A DNA stretch of 64,000 nucleotides from Rhodosorus marinus (Eukaryota > Rhodophyta > Stylonematophyceae > Stylonematales > Stylonemataceae): contig JAMWBK010000001.1 in assembly GCA_029953675.1 (NCBI GenBank), positions 3,136,001-3,200,000 of the forward strand. Direction: 5' to 3'. A program made the translations under genes and the position numbers. How positions within the stretch are numbered: the first letter of the stretch is position 1; each line of letters starts with the position of its first letter. Under the pieces are notes generated by a model. The model searched no databases. It saw only the letters and a program-made list of their open reading frames with translations, and was not told the origin of the DNA. Below are positions 55,458 to 64,000 of the stretch, piece by piece.

Positions 55458-58400
55458 ACCTACAACCCAAGAAATAAACTGACGAGGTGCCTGCCAAAGG
55501 GCGCGAAGGAACCTCTCGTCCACTTGAAAACTTATGAGTTCCAGGTTTTCAGGAGACCGAAAAAGTCTAAAACTTGAACTGGCGATCTTGCGTCTGACGT
55601 TCGAAATGATAAAAATGGCACCTCGCCTCTCAGTATTCGACAGCCTCGGACTGGTCCACCAAATACAAAAAAAAAGCCGCGCAAGGCACGATTGCCGATC
55701 GAACCTCACTCTCAAAGCAACGCGATCGCTCAACTCGATTGCCGACCCTCACTCGTGCTGGTCCAACTTATGCACCACTTCCGCCCAGCAAAACTACAAG
55801 CATGCACGACTTTTATTCAAACCTGCACCGAGGGACCAGAGCCTTCCCAGCTACGATTGAACCCTTCTCCGACGTAAATCTAGCACGTCAAATCTCTCGC
55901 TACGTGTGCAAAAGGCAATCTGTGGTGGCCAGGAAAATCTGTGCTCTGCACGGCACATTTTGTCACTCTTGCTCGCACTAAGGAGCACTTTCCTATCAAT
56001 GAAATTGTTTTGGGAAATTAATTTTCTAAATTGGCAGTGGTACCCCGCTAGGAGGAAGGAGGAAACGCTAGCCCGAAGAAGGGGAAGGACGAGCGAGCAA
56101 GCAAAAGTGACCTTGAAAGCAATCTTTTGAAAAATAATCAATATATAGATCAAACCTCGTATTCAATTTACAAATTATTGCCAAAAACAATTCTGTGCAG
56201 GACATGCCGTACGTGAGTTGCAAACGCTCACCTGCCCAAAAATTTAGAGGTACTTTGAATCCTTGACTGAAAATTTCACACCCCAAAGCAATCTTTCGGG
56301 GGGCTCCTGGAAGAACCGAGCAGCTGCATGGACTTTTTCCGCTAGCAAGACTCGAGTTAGCCTCGCGCACCTTTTGCCCATTCCGGGGCCTTCCTTTTTC
56401 TTCCAAAATACATATTTCTGGGGAAAACACTGAAAAGCCGAGGTGAAAAATCTCTCTTGGTTAAGGACACTGATTCGTATCGATTCGTATTGAGGAAATC
56501 AGCAAAGTCAACCGACTTTGCTGGTTTCCTCTTTACGTCAATATTCCCTAAACTTTTACAAAAAAAATCATTGTAGTATCTAGATATCTAGATCCGGCGG
56601 CTTGTGCCCTTCCAGAACCTATTATTTCCCCCCTTTGATCAGATTTCATGAGATAGCCTGAGCGCGATCTTGGGAATATTCAAAATTTCAACCATGAAAA
56701 TCACTAAAATTAATGCCTGCAATATCTACCAGGGAAGAGCAAACTCGCTGGGCTGCTCGGCCCTTTTTTTAAGTGACAGTTTTGCCAGAAAAAGAGAAAC
56801 CTGTTTCCAAATCCTTGGGTGGCCCACCTCAGCGAGATCCAGGAAAGCATTGGAAACCACATATGCGAGGCAGAGTTTTGTTGGAATTAGCTACATGATG
56901 GCATCTAATTTAGATTGACTGCAAGAAGAAAATTGGTTGTTTGATATAGTATATTCTATAAACCACCCTCCGTCAGTGAGGTTTTTGAAGGGACAGAGGA
57001 GATATCACATTAACGACCCCTCTGCTCAGTTTTGCGAACGCTGGACAACGCATATGCGAATTTTGCGGTTCTTGCTTAATTTAGGCTTCTGTAGATGATT
57101 TACTAATATCGCAAAGGGAGGTTAGGCGATAAGGGGCGAGTGAACGCTGGGCAATTTCGCTCAGGGACAAGAATCGTAGCTGACCAACAACGTTTAGACA
57201 TGGACCTGGGGTGAACTTTTTTTTTGGAGAATCTCGAAACCGATACCGTTTTGGGTATATTTCTAGGAGGTGCGTTGAAAAAGCAGCCCCAAGGGAGAAC
57301 TTTGGCAAAATTGTAGAGAACAGGTGCTACTAGGGGAGACGCACGTGCATTGAGTGCTGGCAGAGAATCGGCGTTTGCGGTCGTGATCGAGGGTCGTTCA
57401 AGCCACCGTCCGTGCTAGTGGCTTTTAGGTGACGGTGACTTTCTAGGCGCAACTCTCCCTGGTCGTACGCACAGTGAGGGTCGCATCGAAGAGCTACATA
57501 AACTGTTGGAGCGACGCAAAAATGCTTGAGTAACCAATGAGGCGGTGGAGAGGAAATTCAGTAGACTCTACTACTTTTTGTTGCCTAAAAACAGCCCTGG
57601 ACTTCCTCCCTCTCGTTTTTGGGAGCAGAGCTTTGAATGAACATATAGAGCTTCTGCACGTGTAGTGAGATGTTCAAGACTCGGAATCCCATATGCAGTG
57701 TTCTGTTTTCAACCTATAAAACCGACCTTTCAAACGGATATTTTGTTCTGCAGAATAGTCTCGTTGGTTCCTCCTCCAAACCAAGTACAATCTCCAGTCC
57801 CGTCGTCAGCAGCGCGTACCTGTCCAGCCTAAGAAAAACCCTAACAGAAAAACCGTGAGACGACGAAGACGGCAATGTTGCTGGGCCCATTGCGTTGGCT
57901 ATGGCTCTACCCTCGTGACTTTGGAACGTGACAGAACCCAGCCGGGTACCTTGAGTTTCGTGCACTAATTCACAATACGTTGGCACTTTTTGGCAAAGAT
58001 CGCTGAGCGGCAAGACAAAAAAAAAACAATCAATGCAGGCAGTGGTGACCCATGATTAGCACCGATGGTGTGCAAGGGCATCCACCAAATAAACATCCTT
58101 TCTTTCGAACTCGGTCAGCCCCGAAATTCACCGAGCACAGGCGGAACGGACGTGACACTGTAACAAAGGCCTTGCTAATACCAATAAAGAAAGGGGTTGG
58201 ATATGACACGGTTCAACGCATTCTTTTTCTCGTTTCCGGGACCGTCCAATCGAATTGACAAGATCTCCCAGGTGTATGCAACGATTCCCACCAATGCACC
58301 GAACGAATCAATTCGACGCGTCTGTGATACGATCGAACAAGAGCTGCTCTCGGTCACATCCCATCTTCGCCGTCGCACTTGCAGTCATCTAATGTTTACG

Positions 58401-59269
58401 TCAGGGATGAGCTTGGTTCGCAGTTTTTCCTGCTTTGCGATCACGCACTCTAGAAAGCAGAGCACCAAATAAAGCGAGGGCTCGCGCTCAAGATGCACCA
58501 ATCTGGGCAACGCTTTGCTCATCAAGCCAACGCTGAAGATGCCTTTTAGACGGGACTGCCAGAAATAAATTAGTACGGCTGCAATGACATTTCGAAAACC
58601 AGCGCGCTGTGATCTGTCAGCAAATTCACACCCACATCAGCAGTACGTTGTCGAGTAAAAACTGTCGATATGGTCTTGATGACCAAGGATGTCCTTGATC
58701 CACAAGTCGGATAAAGCATGCTTTGTTCTCGGTTGAGACGTCGCCTTTTGGGGTTGATATCAATATTAGAGCAAATCAGATGATAATTGACACAGAAAGA
58801 GCCTCACGCAACAGGTCTGGGTGACTGTTTTCCGCTCTGCCAGATCCGGAGATCTGAATGACACCCCTTTCACGAATATAACGCAACTGGACTGGGTGGC
58901 AATGGCGGTAGTCTTGGCACAACTGACGAACCAGCCAAGGCCACGACAAATCATATCCTGGCACTGTAATATTTAACGATAACGAGGCGGTGGACATGAC
59001 GCACGCAACAAGTCGCGCGTTAGCCTAACAAGGTTGTGAAGGGATGACATCCCAGAGCATCGACGATCCTAGAGTTTCACTTTGCCATAAAGTTTGGTAA
59101 AGCCCAGATGCTCGAAGGGTGCGCTGACGTGATCGGACGGGTTTGCAAAGCGGACCAGGGGTTTGAGAAACCATGAAAGCCTTGCAATTACTTCAGAAGT
59201 TGTGTTGTTTTATTCTTGGCGCATCAGATCGTATATCAGTCTGAGCGCCGTCTGGGGTGGGGCGGCCCA
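55458..59269. other. Gene-poor spacer
   Basis: 3.8 kb without a supportable gene. Minus frames at 58013-57714 and 58997-58776, and a plus frame at 58197-58472, have fair composition but no motif or splice partners. The first few hundred bases are the 5' region of the kinase gene, which includes in-frame Met codons upstream of the chosen start. Confidence 0.45.
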
Positions 59270-60606
59270 ATGAATCGTGAGGAATGGACTTGCTTGTCAT
59301 TCCTCTCGGGGGTCTGCAATCGTCCACGGAGCGGGTGTCGTCAAACTCTTGTGTGCAGGCGGGTTTTTCCGTTTGCCGGCAACCTCGATGAAGAGTACAA
59401 CGCCGTGATGATCGTTCCGACAGGTATCGGCGCGAGTATAGGAGGGTTTGCTGGGGACGCCTTGCCTTCCGCACGGCTCTTGGCATCAGCTGTAGACAAC
59501 TTGGTGACCCATCCAAATGTGATGAACGGCGCGATGGTGTACTGGCCGATTCCAAACGCACTGTACGTAGAAGGGTTCGCTCTTGACCGATTCGCAGCCG
59601 GAGAGTGGGCCCTACGCCCTTCAAGGTAAATCAAATGACCCTTGCACGGGCCCTTTGACGGAACAGACATCATTGGTTTAGCTCTGTCGTTCATTTTCGC
59701 AATACTGTAGGCCAACAAGATCCAACAGAATTGGACTCGTTCTCGATCGCGCTATCAAAGAGGACATGAGAATTCGTCATCTGCAGGTTGCCGATGCGAT
59801 GAGGGCATCGCTTGGGATCGACGTCTCGGGGTACGCTGTCACTGATAAGCCGCTTGAGGTAGAACTGTCTATGACGGCAGATGGTACATCCTGGGGGACC
59901 CTCGGCAATCCAGATAGCCTGATCGCCTGTGCTCGATCTCTCGTGGAAAAGGTTGGAGACAAGCCAGCGCTTCTGTCAGTTCAAAAGCTCGTTCTAAGTC
60001 CAAGAGTTGTTTCTTTTGAAGGGATGTACTGCAATAGCGGTTGTGGCGGTATTTCCGGAGGAGGACGAAGACCATCTTCAAGCATACAGGGAGGGCAGTG
60101 CCGTCGATGCGATCGCTGGTGCAGAGGCGATTATTTCACACTTGGTAACTCGAGAACTAGAGGTGCCATGTGCTCACGCACCCTGCTTGCAACCTCTGGA
60201 TGCGTCAGAGGATGTCAGTCCGAAAGCAGCGGCGGAGGAGCTTGGCTATACATTCCTTCCTTGCGTGCTAGCCGGACTTTCAAACGCACCACAAATCCAG
60301 ATATGTTCTACTCTGAGTAGCAAGACCCCGTCGGTCCTGACTGCTGGGGGCGTCAACGCCGTGATCGTGCCAAAGACGGCATGCGGGGGAAGCGGCGTTC
60401 TGAGTCTTGTTGCTTCCGGTGCCAAACTCATCACTGTCGGTAATAATACGACGTCTATTGACGTTACACCGGAATCGCTGGGTCTCCCCGCCATTGAAGT
60501 CAGCAACTATCTTGAGGCAGCTGGGGTGCTGCTTGCAGACAGGAACGGAATCCTTGGAGCCGCGCTAGACCCGAAAATACGGCGAATTCCCAACATCGGA
60601 CAGTAA
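59270..60606 (+). CDS. DUF3326 family protein, cyanobacteria/plastid type
   Basis: Exons 59270-59625, 59711-59951 and 60022-60606 (introns 85 and 70 nt; donors AAG|GTAAAT and AAG|GTTGGA), giving about 393 residues. The start is uncertain: 59270 is the first in-frame ATG, but the family similarity begins near AVMIVPTGIGASIGGFAGDAL, and a CAG at about 59359 could be an acceptor from an upstream transit-peptide exon. Family blocks: DNLVTHPNVMNGAMVYWPIP, ALYVEGFALDRFAAGEWALRP, NRIGLVLDRAI, IRHLQVADAMRASLG, GCTAIAVVAVFPEED, AGAEAIISHLVTRELEVPCAHAP, AAEELGYTFLPCVL and KTACGGSGVLSLVASG. The family is conserved in cyanobacteria and some algae, function unknown. The splice joins restore conserved text (LVEK|GCTAIAVVA). 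Confidence 0.85.
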
Positions 60607-62705
60607 CAGACTCAGGTGGACTGGGCTCGAGCGGTCCCACCGCTGCTTCTGCAGCTGAACAAGCGCTGACTCTGACTCAGTCGGTAAGCTGAGACGCGAA
60701 CACCACTAAACGAGTCGAGCGACTTGATCCTAGACGATCTATGCAAGTGCCTCTTTGCTTTTGTAATTCACGAAAAGACCGATAAAAATAAGGTATGTAA
60801 AAATCTGGGCGATTTCTCAATATTCGGGTAAAACTCAGATGGGAGAACTCTTTGGTCTTTGAGACCGTACGAGCCTCCAGGCGACAAAATTGCTTGTTCT
60901 GGGGGAAATACCTTGCAGATAAAAAGAGACGCCAGGGGCTCGTCCTTGTCCCATTTGATTAAAGAGATATCGGATTGTACAGCAGTGATCGCTGCAAAGA
61001 CAGACGCTAGCTCGTCAGCGAACTAACACAGTTGCGGAAAACGTCCTCGAATGGGGGTCAAAGCTTCAAATCAGGTTTGTCCTTGATGCCATCCAAAACG
61101 CACTTAATCGTCGGCTCCTGGCCATAAGATCTTCGCATGTGATGGCACTGTTTCGATCTGATCTATCGCTTCGACCGAAAGAGTCTGAGTGGAGCCGTCA
61201 ACAACTTCAGGAAACCTCGGCACTTGTGGTTGGCACTAGCAGGCATGCCATCAAGGTCTGCCTGATGGAAACAAAGCATATCACGAAAGTCACCGATGGC
61301 AACAGCAAGCGCAGGATAACAACCTATTCCTTGCACCAAGATCTGTCGATCCCTGCAAAGAGCTAAGCTTCTTCTAGTGCAAAAGGCCCAGGTGGACACC
61401 GCTGTTGCACCATATCTAACTGCAAGATCTGACCAGCCCATTATCGGAGCAGTCAGAGGGACTCCGGGATTGTATCACGTCTTGCAGGCCTAGTCTGTAG
61501 CCGGCCTTTGGAAGGGAATGCAGAACTTGCATTGAACAGAAACCACATATGTTATCTCATGGTCGCGCCTGGGGGTCACGGAATTCTTGACCTTCTTCCT
61601 GGTAGGCGCGCAGCGACAACCACAACAACGATTCACGGCAGGAGAACGTCAATTGTTTCACGGTATTTTCCAGGGCGAGCCGGTGGTCTCTCCATAGCCA
61701 TTGTCCTGCTACTTTCCGTCCCTTTCTCCTTGCAACTCCTGGTTGTAAAGTGATGATATCCCCGCGATATGACTATTAATGTACCTGAACGCCAAGGGAT
61801 GCACAACACCGTTCAGGTACTAGAACTCCAAAGGCTTGGAAGGTCTTTGATTCATGCTAGCGCAGGAGAGATACCCTGAAAACATGCAGCACATTCAGAT
61901 GAAGATATGGATGCTTTGCAGTGCCGTGGTGTGCCATCGGTACACCGGCGGGTTCACTCTCATGCCGAGGATTTGACGAAAGGAGTACGAACACCCGACC
62001 CGGAGTACATATCTGGGAATCATTGATCTATACACAGGCCTCGTGACGTTCACAGACGGTTTACTTTGCATTGACCACGCCAATCCAATTCTTCCAGTTG
62101 TGGGTTCTCAACCCAGTATTGCGTTCAGTTCATCTAGATGACGGGATATGGTCTGACTGAATGGCTTGGATACGTGTTAGATCATCGACCTAGTTCCACC
62201 TGACGAGGGCGAGTTTCGCGACGTTGATCTGTAGCCATGAGCGCGCTCAACAATAGCGTCGCACCTTCTCATGGATCGGGAACACGTCTACGACGGGCCC
62301 TACAACCAGACAGGCAATTTTTTCCTACCACTGTTGTAAGCTTGACAAACCAAATCATGCGAGAGCCTGTTTGATACCTTGAAGAGTCCAGGCAATCAAT
62401 CTCCGCGTTAACACTTGCACTAAAACACAAGGATTCGCAATGCGGTTTTTTCGAGTGTGGCTCATGAAACTCAGCGTTGAGCAGATAGGGTCGTCAGAGA
62501 GGCTGCAGTAGGAGTTTTTAATGGATATCGTTGATCGAATGTATGCCTCGGAACTTGCGGACGCTTTCCCGGGCTCTCTCTGGTAAATTTAGGCGGTTCC
62601 GGCCATCCGAGGTGTTGATCACGGTTGGCGTGATCGAGGGAGATAGAACCGGGATTGTGAGTTCCTCGGATAAGTGGTCGACTTCATTTTCGACGAAGGG
62701 TAGGA
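60607..62705. other. Spacer; possible decayed coding fragments
   Basis: No intact gene. Plus-strand fragments at about 61080-61366 (DAIQNALNRRLLAIRSSHVM..), 61540-61660 (NHICYLMVAPGGHGILDLLP) and 62008-62142 (TYLGIIDLYTGLVTFTDGLL) read like protein but sit in different frames separated by stops, with no clear splice sites. They may be a pseudogene remnant or chance. Confidence 0.35.
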
Positions 62706-63577
62706 ATGGATTATAGCTCATTGCAAAAGGGCTGCACTGTTTGGGTAGAGAAGCGAATCGATAGGATGGTTGGTTTCATTGGTGTCGCTGGCTTGAGGTC
62801 GGCTGAGCTGCCTGGGAGGGAGTCGATCTGCCATTCGCAAAGGAGGGTGTTCGAATGCAGACGACGATGTATTATGCGTGGATCTGACGATGATAATGGA
62901 CTGCGAGAACAAGTGAAAAAACGGCTGATGGAGGGGGTGCAAGCGCTAGCTGGCCCAGACCGAGGGATTTTTGGAATGGAGGGCGAGCATCGCGACCGTG
63001 TCCATGAGCTACTGGCAGAGGTTGAGAGGATGACTCCGCATCCCGAACCAACGTCTGTGATTGATAGCGTTGTTGCTGGAGATTGGAGAGTGCTCTACAC
63101 GTCACTCACGATCCTCGGGGCGCGAAGAACGAAGCTTGCCCTCAGCACGTCAAAGAAGCCCGGCCTGGTTGAGCTCGGTCATATCTATCAATCCATTCAG
63201 CCAGAGTCCAAGGTCGCAACCAACAAAGTCGAGTTCAGCGTGATGAAAGTCTCAGGAACGTTTACTGTAACGGCGACCTATGAGGTGGAGTCTGACACAC
63301 GTGTTGGCGTAACCTTCCAAAACAGTGAGCTCATGCCCGCTATGCTGGAAAAGCTATTAGGTCAGAACCTAGGTCTTCTCACGGAGATATTCAATCCCGA
63401 GGTAACCTAGACAGATTATTATTATTCCTCAGCCTCCACAAATTTGCTCAAAAAAATCTCGTTCACACTTGACAGGGACATCTGGATATTACTTTTGTTG
63501 ACGACACTTTAAGAATAGGGAGGGACCATAAGGACAACATCTTCGTACTTGAGCGCGTCCGAAACTCCCAATCTTGA
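62706..63577 (+). CDS. PAP/fibrillin family plastid lipid-associated protein
   Basis: Two exons, 62706-63401 and 63476-63577, with a 74-nt GT-AG intron (donor CCCGAG|GTAACC, acceptor TTGACAG); product 265 residues. The first 60 residues are basic with Ser/Arg/Cys and could be a plastid transit peptide. The fibrillin (PAP) domain follows: [111 protein letters not shown] and a C-terminal FVLERV. Splicing restores the conserved NPEGxLDITYVDxxLRIGRD block, so the second exon is firm. Fibrillins associate with plastoglobules and thylakoids and take part in prenyl-lipid and stress physiology. This is the best single marker that the host has plastids. Confidence 0.92.
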
Positions 63578-64000
63578 CAACTCCTGAATTGGTAACTAAA
63601 GCACTACTACTACTAATTGGAAACTTGCTACGGAGGGTATTGAGAGGATAACCAAAGTGCAACTCAGTTGATTCAGAGCAGATTAAAAGGAAGTTTTTTG
63701 CTGGCTCAGCTTTTAAGAAGATAACCGCCCTTCATGTTGTAAGCGTTTCTTTCCCAAGACGAAAACTACTGTGGCAGACAGCTATTTATGTCTTGCGGAA
63801 AACGTAATCGTGTGTGGGCACTCTGCAGCTTTTGTTGCGAGGCCAGTCGGTTTTGGGGGGAGACCATAACCAGGAACCTACTTCCGCAGCTCCCTCTCAA
63901 GCAATCTACTACACCAAGACGTAGCCGAAATTTTATCTCCATGATTTCAACACGTCTGCGCTTCTGAGTTGTCTCACTTCCATGTCACGCTCCACTTTCG
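63578..64000. other. Right-edge flank
   Basis: 3' flank of the fibrillin gene to the window edge. No gene seen. Confidence 0.5.

Noticed and set aside
55458-55733. Upstream Met at 55733 as the kinase start
   Set aside because: It would add 92 residues of unremarkable sequence and bury the MGGLQS myristoylation start; 55457 is more sensible, though cDNA could change this.
1-64000. tRNA, rRNA and CRISPR signatures
   Set aside because: No tRNA B-box with matching arms, rRNA core or regularly spaced repeats was found by eye. A covariance-model scan could still reveal a diverged small RNA.

Overview
This window is nuclear DNA of a eukaryote, most likely a photosynthetic alga and tentatively a red alga. 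Nineteen short GT-AG introns (about 70-185 nt) can be placed in nine genes. There is a chromodomain-type Ty3/gypsy LTR retrotransposon and long gene-poor spacers. Several products are eukaryotic (SYS1, quinolinate phosphoribosyltransferase of the eukaryotic type, a myristoylated EF-hand/TKL kinase, C2H2 zinc fingers). Others are typical of plastid-bearing lineages (PAP/fibrillin, a DUF3326 protein shared with cyanobacteria). The arsenite methyltransferase has the cysteine set known from the red alga Cyanidioschyzon. The species cannot be fixed from the sequence alone.

Left part (1-21.4 kb): widely spaced genes, nearly all without introns and several of bacterial flavour. They are a secreted thermolysin-family (M4) metallopeptidase running off the left edge, a secreted beta-propeller-like protein with one intron, a secreted protein with 45 RTX-type calcium-binding nonapeptides, a glutamate decarboxylase, a membrane-anchored molybdenum-cofactor-sulfurase-like class V aminotransferase, and tail-to-tail with it an arsenite methyltransferase. 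A cluster of direct and inverted repeats lies at 8.2-8.5 kb.

Centre (23.2-28.4 kb): a 4.9-kb LTR retrotransposon with 5-bp target-site duplications, flanked by a separate 47-bp imperfect inverted repeat. Its gag region contains a nearly perfect inverted duplication of gag, which would fold into a hairpin of about 285 bp. Its pol has two internal deletions and frame breaks, so the copy cannot be autonomous. To its right are an intronless two-TM protein resembling the DEG/ENaC channel superfamily, a C2H2 zinc-finger protein and a membrane-anchored HD-domain phosphohydrolase.

Right part (37-64 kb): mostly intron-bearing housekeeping genes. They are quinolinate phosphoribosyltransferase (NAD synthesis), the Golgi protein SYS1, an organellar-type membrane protein, a TMEM69/DUF3429 protein, a SPRY-like protein of unknown role, nucleoside diphosphate kinase, an ApaH-like phosphatase, a TDA3-like FAD oxidoreductase, the EF-hand/TKL kinase, the DUF3326 protein and a PAP/fibrillin. 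There is no operon logic and genes are transcribed independently. The strongest candidates for something undescribed are the gag hairpin, which could act as a self-silencing locus, the inverted-order calcium kinase, the ENaC-like channel, and the left-hand group of intronless secreted bacterial-type proteins.
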